Shown: positions 18,841-29,812, numbered from the stretch's first letter. The stretch is DNA of 37,242 nucleotides from Chara braunii (GCA_003427395.1 BFEA01000376.1:710732-747973), one strand, 5' to 3'. Numbers and translations are program-made. Notes: generated by a model from the sequence alone, not told the origin.

Positions 18841-19301
18841 TTTTTAGGAGTGGGTCGGTGTGTGGGGAAAGTTGGGATTGGCACGAGGAGTTGGTTGTTA
18901 CATTCTCTGACAGTTTTAGATTATAATAACATGAGTCTTATTTGAGTTTCCTGTGTGCGCTTGGCAACTACACCTCTGGATTGTTTGTGTGGTGCCTACC
19001 GTCTTCCCCCGAATAGAACGTCTGTATTTGGCCCAACTGTCAGTCCCGATGCAGTGAAAATGACAGTACATTTTTAGGAGTGGGTCGGTGTGTGGGGAAA
19101 GTTTGGGATTGGCACGAGGAGTTGGTTGTTACATTCTCTGACAGTTTTAGATTATAATAACAGGAGTCTTATTTGAGCTTCCTGTGTGCGCTCGGCAACT
19201 ACACCTCTGGATTGTTTGTGTGGTGCCTACCGTCTTCCCCCGAATAGAACGTCTGTATTTGGCCCAACTGTCAGTCCCGATGCAGTGAAAATGACAGTAC
19301 A
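18841..19301. repeat. 230-bp tandem duplication
   Basis: Units start TTTTTAGGAGTGGGTCGG at 18841 and 19071 and end GATGCAGTGAAAATGACAG. They differ by one inserted T and a few substitutions, so the event is recent. Confidence 0.96.
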
Positions 19302-19894
19302 TTCTATTTGGGTGAAGACGGTAGTGTCACAGGGACGTTGGTTATTTTTGTTTCTTCTCCTGCTCATAACTTCGTGACGTGAGTGGAGCTTCACTGGGCG
19401 CTCTTGTCTTCTCAACCATAGACTTACACGGCCGATGTCCTTTTTTGCTAGACCCATCCTGACAGCGGTTTGTTTAAGTGGCTACTATCTAATGACTCCT
19501 TGAAGCAGGCCTTCTTCAGATCATGGGCTTTTGTACCCGAGGTTTCTCTAGCTTTGTTGTCTGAACGAAGGAAGCAGTAGGGCATTCATTGAAGGCAATA
19601 ATCTTTCTGCTGAGGAGCCTTCTATCTCTTCGGTGACAGTGAGGCTCGGGGCACATGAGATAAAAAATCCTGAAAAGGGGTATTCTCATATTGTCACTCT
19701 ATTCCCCTGTCGCCCTAGATGCTATGCAGGGGGGCGCTAGGGGCGCAGCTTGGGGAATATGGCCCTACTTGCTGCTTTTCTCTAATCTTGAACTCTGTTT
19801 CATGCTTGCCGGTGATAAACAACTGGACTGTGGCTCCCCAGAATAGATGGCGCATCGGGTTCCATATATATATAGTATGTGTATATTCAGCCTC
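19302..19894. other. intergenic, no gene seen
   Basis: No conserved frame. A short TA run (19864-19874) precedes the second hammerhead copy, and TA-rich sequence also flanks the third. Confidence 0.4.
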
Positions 19895-20004
19895 CTGATG
19901 AGTCAGTGAAACTCCGACGAAACAGTTTGTCACAGCCCCTCGTTTGCTGTCCTCTTCTCCCTCTCTGCCTACGGTTTACAGGGCAGCTCTGTTTGACGAT
20001 ATAT
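19895..20004 (+). mobile_element. hammerhead-bearing element, copy 2 (no inverted arm)
   Basis: Near-identical to copy 1 from CTGATGA through the 60-base arm and the GACGATAT spacer, but it stops there with no inverted second arm. The core is CTGATGA (19895-19901), GAAA (19919-19922) and C17 at 19931. Stem II has A in place of G at its fourth position, giving an A-C mismatch opposite CCGAC. The core bases are otherwise intact. Confidence 0.72.
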
Positions 20005-20424
20005 TGCCACTCCATATTTTTGGTATGGATGAGAAGGGAAATGAGGTGAATATATCACAGGCCTGCTATGCTGAGCTTTAAATTCGTGTTGAAGTGACTG
20101 TCTGTGAGAACGTTGGGCTGCTGTGTCTCATGCGTAACCCAGCAGCCTGATCAGGTACGTAGTCTAAAGTGATGCTCAGGATGGATGGCAATGTTTTGTT
20201 TCTATTGATGTGCCACCCTGACCTATAATGGACGGCGAGGCAGGAATAGATCTGGAATTGGTACGAGAGTGTCAGAGAGGGATTCCCATATTGAGCAGAA
20301 ATGGCACCATATTGGATGTTGTCTGCCAGCTATTGCATTATTGTTGAAGGCAAGCAACCTTCAATTAGAGCAAGTCAAGGGGAGGAGTAGGGGGTGTAAT
20401 TTTCATTGGCATTAGCGTTTTGAA

Positions 20425-20660
20425 GTGGCAGAAGGTATATTGGAAAAGGGTCATGGAATAGCCAGTGTGTGGCTGGATAGACGGCCACCCTCTACCTTGG
20501 GAGTAGGACTTGATAGATGGGAGAGTTCATATGGTGCTTTGCATGGAAGTGCTACGATCTTGTCCAATTTACCAGGCAAGACTTCAGCTTCGAGAGAATT
20601 CCATGTAACACAACTCAAGAAGTGGAATCAGACCAGGGAGAGAGAAGAACAAAGGAAGCA
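20425..20660 (+). pseudogene. possible Ty3/gypsy pol C-terminal remnant
   Basis: The plus frame contains L-P-G-K-T-S-A-S-R-E-F-H-V-T-Q-L-K-K-W, similar in form to the L-P-x-x-x-x-x-H-x-V-F-H-V-S-Q-L-K motif after gypsy integrases. A Lys/Glu/Arg-rich tail follows. No other integrase motif is present, so the call rests on one motif. Confidence 0.35.
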
Positions 20661-20799
20661 AAAAGAGATGAAGAACACAAGATTACACCAATGTCTGTCC
20701 TCCTTTTGTTATCATCATCGTCCCTCATGTGATATCCTCTTGTCATCATTATCAAGTATTCAGATTAATAAACGAATGAATGAAGTTCAATGAACACAA

Positions 20800-22548
20800 A
20801 TCCATGTCCGAATGATCTCCCTTACCTCCAGCGTGCAAATAACTCAACTTCAGCTCCCCTGTGTTCTCCTCTCCTCTTGGAAGCACAACTGGCTATGGTG
20901 GCTTGTCCCTCTCAGGTGAAGTCTGTGTGCATTCAGGACTCCAACGGGGACCTTCTAGATGAAGTGACAACCGAGGAAGTGAAGATGAAGGTCCACCATG
21001 TCGAAAGGAAAGTCTCCCTGGTGGTTGCCTTTGTCGTCCTTCCTCTACTTGTTTCCTCCACCTACCAGCGTTGTCTAGGTTGAGCTCCCTCCTGCATCTC
21101 CTTCCATAGTCCTCCATAGCCGTGGAGGTCCTCTTCCTCACCCTCAGCTCTCCTTCTTCAGCCTTCAATCTCTGCCCACTTCAGCCCTCTTGGCGGGCCA
21201 GCAGCACAACTGCCGGGTGAATATCTGGCCTACTCACGGCACATAAGATTTCCTCTTGCCGCTCCGCCCCCTGTACCTTGGTACTTCCTGCCTCTACACG
21301 ACTACGTCCAGTGCACTGGGCATGCCACACCACGGGACGACCCCTAACCTGGGTGACACTCAGTGCTTCTGGCATCGCTGCCTACCGGATATATATTGGG
21401 TCCCAACGCCTTGCTGAGATGCTGCAAAATTTTACTGGGTCGCAGCCTTCCAGAAGTGTCCAGACCGACCTGCACTTGTCCTACCCGTGTACCATGCCCT
21501 GTTACACCTCTACCTCGTCACGATCACAGAAACACAGCCTGAGAAGAGAATTAGTCCAGGGACGCACATTGGATAGATTCGTGGGCATGCATAGAACACA
21601 GCAAACTACTCTGGTGTAAAATCTCAGCAAATCAGTCCAAACAAACATTGCAGAAGGCATTGTGATTGGGGTCCTGCCCCAGGAACAGTTCGGCTTTGCT
21701 GTTGAAAGGCGTCCTAGAGTGCAGGTAGCCAAGTAAGAGTTAGGGTGGTGACATTCATAGCACAGTGGCTTGTGCACACAAAGGTGTTGCATATTCTCAT
21801 AGGAACCTGCTGGAATTTGCTGCATTGTTCGAAGGAATTGAAAGAAACCCATGTGAGTGGCTAGGTTCTTCCCTTTGAGGGGTTATGTGACATTGCCATC
21901 TTTTTCTATAATGTTCATATGTTTGTGGGTCCAGCCTCCCCTTGTGGTAGTTGGCAGATGGGGGTTTCTATGCTGGTGGGATTCAAATCCATCCAGAAGA
22001 GGAGGGGGCTGAGGATTCCTGGTGTTGGTTCTCTCAGTGGGCAAGGAAGAAGAAGTGCGAAGGTTTTTGGGTAGAGAGCGGTGGACCCGAAGTACTAGGT
22101 TAGTGGACCTGAAGTACTAGGTTACAATGTTGGCTTCTCCACTCTGTCCCATAGTTCTAGCCTAGGCGGCAATCATTGCCCAAAAGAGCTAGTGCAAGTG
22201 CTCACATGAGCAGAGAGGATGTTGTGGGAGGTGGGAGGGTAGGGGGAATCTCAGAGAAGAAGTGGTGTACGCTTCTGTGCCTGGCCTTTGTTTATAATGA
22301 GGATACTTCTTGAAGCATCTCATAGATGTATTGGTGACTGCCATAACGAAGGAGTCTTTGTGATTCAAAGCCTTGCACCTGTGCAAGGTTGTTTGTTCTA
22401 AAGAAACCATGTTTGGTTACTTGTGGCAGCTTACGTCACCGGTCATAGCTGGGTAACCCCAGCTGCCACGCTGCAAATTGTGTTTGTCTGACCCCTGATT
22501 CCCAGTTGTAACGCCATCTAGGTCCCTCGCACGGGAAGGGTCCACATT
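20800..22548. other. intergenic, no gene recognised
   Basis: The minus strand has two Arg/Glu-rich open frames (21375-21181 and 21168-20893) that may be retroelement coding debris, but I recognise no domain. A short direct repeat (GTGGACC(C/T)GAAGTACTAGG) lies at about 22081 and 22103. Confidence 0.35.
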
Positions 22549-22559
22549 CACATCAGATA
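22549..22559. repeat. target-site duplication of U6 retrocopy (3' side)
   Basis: CACATCAGATA at 22549-22559 is repeated exactly at 22675-22685, flanking the U6 copy and its tail. Confidence 0.75.
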
Positions 22560-22586
22560 CACTTTTTTTTTTCCTTTTTTTTTTCT

Positions 22587-22675
22587 GGACCATTTCTCGA
22601 TTTATGCATGCCATCCTTGTGCAGGGGATGCTAATCTTCTGTATCGTTCCAATTTTAACCGATGTCCGGTAGGAC
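22587..22675 (-). pseudogene. U6 snRNA retropseudogene
   Basis: Read on the minus strand from 22675 this is U6: a short 5' stem-loop (GTCC/GGAC), AAAATTGGAACGATACAGA, AGATTAGCAT, CCCCTGCACAAGGATG and AAATCGAGAAATGGTCC. Two 2-base losses are seen, one cutting the ACAGAGA box to ACAGA and one after AGCAT. The 3' end lacks the usual T run and instead carries an A-rich tail (22563-22584: two runs of ten). An 11-bp exact direct repeat (22549-22559, 22675-22685) flanks the unit. These are the marks of LINE-driven retroposition of the RNA. It is unlikely to work as U6. Confidence 0.9.
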
Positions 22676-22685
22676 ACATCAGATA
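22675..22685. repeat. target-site duplication of U6 retrocopy (5' side)
   Basis: Exact second copy of CACATCAGATA. Its first base is shared with the 5' G of the U6 sequence. Confidence 0.75.
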
Positions 22686-23084
22686 ATCCTATAATAACTG
22701 AAACCCAAATTTTCATGTTAATGTGTATGTGGGGTTTTCGGACTTTCAATTGCTTTGTCCGACCCTTTATGACCTGCAGATTCCTGATCTTGTTGTGTCA
22801 TAAGCATGGTCAAAGTACGAGCCTGATATGTTCATTGCCACACAGTGGTGACACATGCTCCACCAACAGCTCCCCTCTGTAGTGCATATCGTCTGGAATA
22901 ACCGTTATTAACGTCCAAGCTTTTCAGGCCCTAGCCCTCATTCTAGGCCCTTATCAAGTTGCTATTGATTTAGCAAGCATCACCTGTGCAGGTATTCCTG
23001 GCACCTGTGTTTATAACTTCGTACTATTTGCTAATCCTGTCTCTTAGACATGCTTTTACAAAGGGTTTGGATTCTTTGGAAGAC

Positions 23085-23310
23085 AGTCAGGGTAGATTTT
23101 CCTGCCTCCTGTACAAATGCAGACCCAGTAGAAAACGATGACGTCACATGTTCATGAGCAGCACACATCCTTGAAGGCGTTGATAGGGTACTTGTTTTGA
23201 AGATTCTCCTGCCTCTGGTAGAACTGCCAGGCCCTGTAGAAAACGATAATGGATTTGCTGACGTCAAATGTTTATGAGCAGCACTCATCCTTTCAGGTGT
23301 TGAAAGTATA
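23085..23310. repeat. diverged tandem duplication, about 115-125 bp
   Basis: Shared words appear in the same order in both halves: TTCCTGCCTC/TTCTCCTGCCTC, GTAGAAAACGAT, TGACGTCA, ATG(T)TCATGAGCAGCAC, CATCCTT and TTGTTTT. Both halves contain a CRE-like TGACGTCA. Confidence 0.75.
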
Positions 23311-23579
23311 CTCGTTTTGTTGGACCGTTTACGTTATTGTCATTTTCAAGGTTTACATTCCCCAACTCGACTTCTACAGTGATTGAAAAGTGGTTATAGT
23401 GATTGAAAACTGGTTACACACCGTGGGCTGTCAGTTAAGGTGGTAGAGTGCCAGAGCATAGGTGGTCATTGAACTGGTCAGTCAGAGCTGTAGAAAAACT
23501 AAAAGAAGATGGTCAGTGTTAGCTGATGAACAGTAGTAAGGTGTATTTCTGCCATCATGAATTTGCTGAAGAACAGGTG

Positions 23580-23765
23580 TGCGTCATACTTGCGGCGCAT
23601 CGATGCGCTGCGCGATGCGGTGCGGTGCGCAGCGCGCCGTGCGCCCGTCGGGAGTGCGCGCATTGATGCGCGATGCGCTGCGTGGCACTTGGATGCGCAG
23701 TGCGCCAATGCGCCGGGGCGTGCGCGTGCCGCGAGCATTTGCGCGCATGGTGCGCTCGGGCATGG
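23580..23765. repeat. GCGC/TGCG-rich island, left
   Basis: A GC-rich stretch dominated by GATGCGC, TGCGC and GCGCG words, with far higher CpG density than its surroundings. A smaller island of the same words is at 25425-25480, on the far side of the purine-rich array. Confidence 0.75.
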
Positions 23766-24772
23766 AGGACAACGACGGAGGGAGGAGGAGATCGGTGACG
23801 AGGGAGGCAATGGTGGAGGGGGGAGGAGATTGATAGCGACGGAGGAGGGGGAAGGGAGAAGAGCGGAGGGAGGACGACGCTGGTGATGGAGGGAAGGGGA
23901 GGACAATGACGAAGGGAGGAGGAGATCAATGACGAAGGAGTTCAAATAGCGAGGGAGGAGGGGGAAGGGAGAAGTGTGGAGGGAGGGCGACGCCGATGGA
24001 GGGAGGGGGAGAACAACGAAGGGAAGAGGGAGGGGGAGCAGTGGTGCACTATTAAAATTTTCACATATGAGGAAAAAAAAAGAAAAAGGAGGACGACATG
24101 ATGAAGGAGAGAGGGGGACGACAGCGACGGAGGGAGGAGGAGATCGATGACAAGGGAGGGAATGGAGGAGGGAGGAGGAGATCGATACCAAGGGAGGGAG
24201 GGGTAGGGAGAAGGGCGGAGGGAGGACGATGCTGATGATGGATGAGGGAGGGTGAGGACACCAATGGAGAGAGGAGGAGATCGATGATGAGGGAGGGAAT
24301 GGAGGATGGAGGAGTTCAATATCGAGGGAGGAGCGGGAAGGGAGAAGGGCGGAGGGAGGACGACACTGATGATGGAGGGAAGGGGAGGACAATGACGGAG
24401 GGAGGAGGAGATCGATGACGAGGGAGGGGATGGAGGAGGGAGGAGGGGGAAGGGAGAAGGGCAGAGGGAGTATGACATGGGTAATGGAGGGAAGGGAGGA
24501 CAACGACGGAGGGAGGAGGAGATAGATGACGAGGGAGGGAATGGAGGAGGGAGGAGTAGATTGATAACGAGGGAGGGGGAAGGGAGAAGGGGGGAGGGAG
24601 GACAACACCGATGATGGAGGGAAGGGGAGGACAACAATGGCGGATGGAGGAGGAGATCAATGACGAGGGAGGAAGGAGGAAGAGAACTTGACGAAGGAGG
24701 GAGGAGGGGGGAGGTGGAGAAGAACGATGGCAAGGGAGAAACGGGGAGGAGGAGGAGCTGCACAGTTTCCAC

Positions 24773-24776
<4 letters not shown>
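23765..24776. repeat. purine-rich tandem array, about 110-133-bp higher-order unit
   Basis: The plus strand is almost entirely G and A for 1 kb. The marker GGGAGAAG recurs near 23854, 23967, 24207, 24340, 24452 and 24582, i.e. steps of about 112-133 bp with one double step. Within units GAGGAGATCGATGACGAGGG is common. Long Ser/Pro-rich frames on the minus strand (for example 24608-23499) only translate this composition. Confidence 0.85.
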
Positions 24777-24860
<84 letters not shown>

Positions 24861-25133
24861 TGGTGGTAACCCACCTGGATATGGTGGCTGCTTCCTTCAC
24901 TTCCTCACAGTGCTGCGACCCTTGGCTCCTTCGTGCTGCTGTTCGAGCTGGGGAGGTGGAGAAGAACGATGGCAAGGGAGAAACGGGGAGGAGGAGGAGC
25001 TGCACAGTTTCCACAGAGAGAGAGAGAGAGAGAGAGAAAGAGGTGTTGGTGGTAACCCACCTGGATATGGCTGCTGCTTCCTTCACTTCCTCACAGTGCT
25101 GCGACCCTTGGCTCCTTCGTGCTGCGGTTCGAG
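24711..25133. repeat. 242-bp tandem duplication including a GA microsatellite
   Basis: GAGGTGGAGAAGAACGATGG starts at 24711 and 24953. Each unit has (GA)n (about 80 bp at 24777-24856; about 24 bp at 25014-25037), then GTTGGTGGTAACCCACCTGG and a GC-rich end. The units differ mostly in the length of the GA tract. Confidence 0.93.
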
Positions 25134-25262
25134 CTGCACGGGATATGGCTGAACGACGAAGTGGGGGGCTGCTTCTCGCTGCAGTGCACACGAGAAGAGG
25201 ACTACGAGACGCCGACGGTGAAGGACTGCATAGCGCCGGGGCACCAAGGCATGCGACAGGTC
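25134..25262 (+). other. unrecognised open stretch
   Basis: The plus frame reads H-G-I-W-L-N-D-E-V-G-G-C-F-S-L-Q-C-T-R-E-E-D-Y-E-T. Its composition is more protein-like than its neighbours, but I recognise no family and see no start or splice support. Confidence 0.2.
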
Positions 25263-25355
25263 CGAGCAGTTCAAAAAATGAACTGCTTGGATCTCCCCGC
25301 TCTTTTTTTTTTGCGGGGGCATTCGCGGCCTCAAAAAAATTTCATTTTTTTTTTG
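25263..25355. repeat. cluster of stem-loops with homopolymer loops
   Basis: AGCAGTTCA (25265-25273) pairs with TGAACTGCT (25279-25287) across AAAAA. CCCCGC (25295-25300) pairs with GCGGGG (25313-25318) across a T-rich loop. An A7 run and a T10 run follow near 25335 and 25346. Confidence 0.7.
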
Positions 25356-25424
25356 TAGCTGACGGCACGAAGTCCCTACCGGGCATACCCCCCCCCCAAC
25401 TTTCGTTTTTTTTTTTGGACCCCT

Positions 25425-25485
25425 CGATGTGCGTCGCATGGCATGCGCTGCGCGGTGCGACGCATGATGCGCCGCATGTGTGGTG
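25425..25485. repeat. GCGC/TGCG-rich island, right
   Basis: GCATGCGCTGCGCGGTGCG and GATGCGCCGCATG repeat the vocabulary of the island at 23580-23765. Confidence 0.7.
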
Positions 25486-25960
25486 TGCATCCTGTGGTCA
25501 ATTTACTGGTCGATAACTTTCTGTGGCCAATTAAGTGATTGACGGTATGAGAATTTGCCCGAAGGTGTATGATGGGACTTCCTATTTTTCAATATTGAAG
25601 GTGAATGTGCTGGGGTGTAATGTGTGGAGGTCTTAAGGGGTTTGTGATGGGGCGTTATGGGTGGAGGTCTTACCCTCCGAGTTACGTCTATGATTTAGGA
25701 GGCACGAAGCGAAGCTGTTTGGCGCTGCTGCCTTTTCGTGATGCCTGTCATATGCGTACATTATTGGAAGGTAGTGGAGTTACTTGTGAGTGGACTGCTT
25801 TCATAATGAGATTGTCCGGGATGGGTCGTGTCACGGAGTTCGTGTAGTTTTTGTGATAGCACCTTTTTTTTGGTAAGAAAGAGACCTCTAACATTGGTAT
25901 GCATTGGAGAACCTGATGGGCTATCGATGAAGTTGGCTGTACATAATACATATATATATA
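25486..25960. other. intergenic, no gene seen
   Basis: No conserved frame. GGAGGTCTTA occurs twice (about 25627 and 25663). The stretch ends in a TA-rich run before the third hammerhead element. Confidence 0.4.
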
Positions 25961-26102
25961 CTCCCTCTCTGCCTATGGTTTACCGGGCAGCTCTATATCG
26001 TCAAACAGAGCTGCCCAGCAAAACCGTAGGCAGAGAGGGAGAAGAGGACAACGAACGAGGGGCTGTGACAAACTGTTTCGTCGGAGTTTCACTGACTCAT
26101 AG
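25961..26102 (-). mobile_element. hammerhead-bearing inverted-repeat element, copy 3 (broken core)
   Basis: On the minus strand the core reads CTATGA (26102-26097), having lost the G of CTGATGA. Stem II is GTCAG/CCGAC, then GAAA (26079-26076) and C17 at 26067. The arm then runs to about 26007, followed by a 12-base spacer and an inverted arm of about 34 bases (25961-25994) that is shorter than in copy 1. TA-rich sequence flanks both sides. The lost core G should abolish cleavage. Confidence 0.72.
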
Positions 26103-26149
26103 ATCGTATATATATGCAAGTTATATGTCTGCAAGTTCTGCAAGTTCGG

Positions 26150-27895
26150 AGGGAGAGGTAGACAAAGGTGAGTATTCAGGGTTCTATGTCGCAAGGCATG
26201 AAGAGTAATGGATGCCTGGCGGATTATTGGCCTCAATTCTTTAAGCTCTGTAAAGTAATTGCAGTTTTGAGCCAAGGCCGAGACAGTCGATTCCACTGGC
26301 AACCAACCATCTGCAGTGCTGGATATGCTGATCATCTGATGCTGGGGGCGATCTTTGCTGGGACAAACGGAGTTATCAGTCAAAGGTTTCATATTTATGG
26401 CGTTGCTGAGGTCTTGCCCACTTGTGGGACCGTGCATGGCTGTGATAGCAGGGGGGCTGCCAAGGATGTAGGCAAGGACCACTCCAAGAGGACCTTACAA
26501 AGAGAGAGGACGATTCATGTGATGAAGAACCTAGTAATATGGCCGGGCCACTAGCGGATTGCAGCTGACTTGTGTTTAAAACCAATGGTCCATCATCAAT
26601 CCAGACTCGCGGGGCAAAGTATGGGTGGCTCAGGTTTGTTTACCAGGATGGTTGACTCATGGCGTAGATGATTGCTGTTGCTGGCCATGTTATCCTCTGG
26701 CGTGCAGATGGATGATAATGATGATACTGAGAAGGTTTTGGGCCCACTCAGTGGTGAATCGCAACTGCAGTTGGACTTTGTTCTGTGGCCGTGAAGATGG
26801 TGAGCGATTCTGAAGTCACCAGTGGAAAAGACTCAGAATGGGCTCCAACCATTTTTCACCCCGTTCTTTCATGTCATGGCTCTCTTTGTTAATTTTTCTT
26901 CCTGCATTCCCACAGCCACCCATGTTTTGCATAGTGTGGAGTGTTTGTCAGCAGCTATTATTGCTTTCACATACCCCCACTGTGCCATATGCGGGCAGGC
27001 AATTGTCTTCCTATAGCTTAACTTCCTCCAATGGGGTATCAGCTCTCACCGTGTAGACTCTCCTCTCTGCAAGAAAGGGAAGGAACAATGGAATCATTCT
27101 CAGATGTAAGCCCATATAAGCTGGCCTTGCTATACCAGCTTACTATTATTATGTGAGGAGGAGCAGTGAGCATGAAAATGGCCCCTCAATGACCTTGTTT
27201 AGTGCTGGATTATCTAATCGTCATTTGCTGTTTCATATGATGCGGGGCCACGTACTTACCGGGAATGGTAGTTCGAGTGAGGGATACATCTCTCCTGATT
27301 CACTGGGACCAATGGGCTGCTTAAGTAGTGTTTGTCATTATATGATTATAGCTACTGCTACCGTTATCAGTGTAGCTGCCATCTGGTGATTCAGGCGCAG
27401 AGCGCAACGGAGTGCTAAGTGATCGTTTTCTATATGCTTTTTGCTCTCCTGGCCTTGGTTAACTGGGCAAATTTGGTTGCACTGTGTTTTTGCCCCGTTG
27501 CATTTTTGGAGTCTACAGTTGAAGTAGTGTGTTAGACAGCTTTAGTTGAACCCTTTCTGTCCGTTTGCAACTTTGCACCTGGAGAGCGCATGGTTAAAAT
27601 CTCTGCTTGTGCTGGCCTTGTATGGCCTTCGTCAGTGGCCTATAGCTAGCCATGCAAATATCATACTCGACATTTGCTACCCCTAAATACTAAATAGGCT
27701 CTAGTGCCGTGTTATTCTTCATTTTGAGGATTGTCCTGAACTCTTATGGGACCAACACGTAGCATTGTTTAAACTGACATCCTCGCTACCTTCTGACAGC
27801 TAGAAGCTTTCTGCTAGAGTGAATGTGGTATGTACACTATGCAACGACTGCGAGACCATTTTGCTCATTGCTCACCCTTGAGATCCCTTCTGCCT
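26150..27895. other. long stretch without a recognised gene
   Basis: Open frames of up to 128 codons occur (for example 26168-26554 plus), but overlapping frames on both strands are equally long and none shows a known motif. No repeat structure stands out by eye. Confidence 0.4.
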
Positions 27896-28529
27896 GAGAT
27901 GGATCTACAGAAATTGTCTTAATAATTCTTCACATTCTTCTTGATTCACTCTTCTGTGCTCTGTTGAGATTTGCCTGAGTTCTCTGCAGTGCTCTGATAG
28001 TCTCTAAGCAGTTAGAACTCGTTGGATCAGCTCATGGAGTTTTGCCCAGGTTGAATAATTAGACTCCTCGTTGGTGTCTTTGCACTTGCGGGTTGATGCG
28101 TCCTGCCTAGTTTTCATTCCTTCAGCCTTGTCTCGTGTTTCTTTCTCCACAGCTCTCCTTCAAGTTTCCTTCCCACAGGTTTTTCAGAGTGGCAGAAGTC
28201 CTTCCATGGCTTGAGATGAATCTACAGAAATTGTCTTAGTAATTCTTCACATTCTTCTTGATTCACTCTTCTGTGCTCTGTTGAGATTTGCCTGAGTTCT
28301 TTGCAGTGCTCTGATAGTCTCTAAGCAGTTAGAGCTCGTCGGATCAGCTCATGGAGTTTTGCCGAGGTTGAATAATTAGACTCCTAGTTGGTGTCTTTGC
28401 ACTTGCGGGTTGATGCATCCTGCCTAGTTTTCATTCCTTCAGCCTTGTCTCGTGTTTCTTTCTCCACAGCTCTCCTTCAAGTTTCCTTCCCACAGGTTTT
28501 TCAGAGTGGCAGAAGTCCTTCCATGCCTG
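27896..28529. repeat. 317-bp tandem duplication
   Basis: Units 27896-28212 and 28213-28529 start GAGATG(G/A)ATCTACAGAAA and end AGTGGCAGAAGTCCTTCCATG. Roughly ten differences over 317 bp mean a recent event. It is the longest duplicated unit in the window. Confidence 0.96.
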
Positions 28530-28620
28530 GAAAACTCTGTCTTGCAGTACCATTGCCTCCCTGGTCAGAATGATTGCTCTCAGCACCTGTGCCTCTTTTA
28601 CCCAATCAACTCTTTCCTGG

Positions 28621-28720
28621 TAGACAGCTGATTATACTAGTGCATCACAATGCGAAGACTTCTTCTTTGATAGACAGGTGATTATTCTACTGCATCAGAA
28701 TGTGAAGATGTCTTTTTCAT
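28621..28720. repeat. 50-bp tandem duplication
   Basis: TAGACAG(C/G)TGATTAT starts at 28621 and 28671, with GCATCA(C/G)AATG(C/T)GAAGA following in both. Confidence 0.9.
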
Positions 28721-29590
28721 GCCAAGCCTCGTTGATGAGTGTTCGACGGGTTGAGAGGGGAGTGTCTGCTGTCCCTCCATTCATCACTGCTCTTGTTAGA
28801 TATGTTAGGCTCAGAACTCTCGAGGTCTGCACTGTTGTGTCTTGTGCAAACTCAGGAAAGCAAGAGGGCAGTAGAGAGAGACAGGTGGAGCGGGTATGTG
28901 TTACGACAGGAAGGTGCAATCATTCGCGCCCACCTTAGGTGTATTGGACATGGAAATTTCAACAGGTCTATCTGTTCGTTTACGACATATGCTACATATA
29001 GCGGTCTTTCTGCTTTTCATCGGTTGTCGTATGGGCAATCCTCTATCATTGTGCCTACTAACTGTAGTTGCTTATGAACCTCAGGTGTCAAACATTGAGA
29101 GCTTGTCTTGTGGGAGGCTCTCACTGCTTTTGGCTGCTATCGGTCCTCCCTACAATCCCGTGTATGGGGAGGACTGTTGGAGGCACTGGCAACTGAATTG
29201 GTGTGTGGAAATGACTGAGTACCTGAGGTCCCCTCGACTTTGTGCTTCCAAGGTCTATATGTGCACATGTGGCACAATCTAAGCATAGCACTCTTTTGGT
29301 TCTGTCGTTCTCTTATGGAGGAATGTATGTGTGCGCCATGCTATAACTGCTCTCCGCCACATGGAAGTCTTTGTGCTCTTAGCTTTTTCCCTTCAGAATT
29401 GGCCTGCGTACTCTTATTGGTGTTTGGATTCTGCCATGAGAGGTGTGCTTCCTTGCACTTCAGGTCTCCGGAAGTGATTGATCTGTATGCCTCTGCGAAC
29501 ATCCAGCTTCTCTGTCGCTAACCATGCACATGGTTTGCGAGGAATCTGAGTAGATCCTCTTTCTCTCCGCCTTTAGGAATACCTTGAAAC
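28721..29590. other. no recognised gene
   Basis: Overlapping plus-strand frames (28739-29077, 28896-29282, 29240-29521) are open but show no family motif or convincing splice signals. I treat them as chance. Confidence 0.35.
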
Positions 29591-29597
29591 TTGCCTG

Positions 29598-29812
29598 ATG
29601 GAGAGAATAGCAGAGAGTCAGAGGCATAGAAGGGGCTTGGTTTGAGTAGGCAGTTCGACTTTCCAGGAAAGCATCACAAGATTGTTAAGATTTGGTTGCC
29701 TATACCATGAAACGTAGCTAATGGAGAGAATGGCAGAGACATAGAAGGGCTCGGGTTGAGTAGGCAGTTCAATCTTCCACGAAAGCATCACAAGATTGTC
29801 CAGATCTGGTTG
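29598..29812. repeat. 123-bp tandem duplication
   Basis: ATGGAGAGAAT(A/G)GCAGAGA at 29598 recurs at 29721. Both units continue to TTGAGTAGGCAGTTC and GAAAGCATCACAAGATTGT. Confidence 0.92.

Noticed and set aside
23499-24608. Longest open frame in the window (369 codons, minus strand, Ser/Pro/Leu-rich)
   Set aside because: It lies wholly in the purine-rich tandem array, where stops are rare in several frames. The residue pattern mirrors the DNA repeat and overlapping frames are equally long.
24316-25191. Other long minus-strand frames with Leu-Ser runs
   Set aside because: They translate (GA)n microsatellites and the duplicated flank; no domain or independent coding support.
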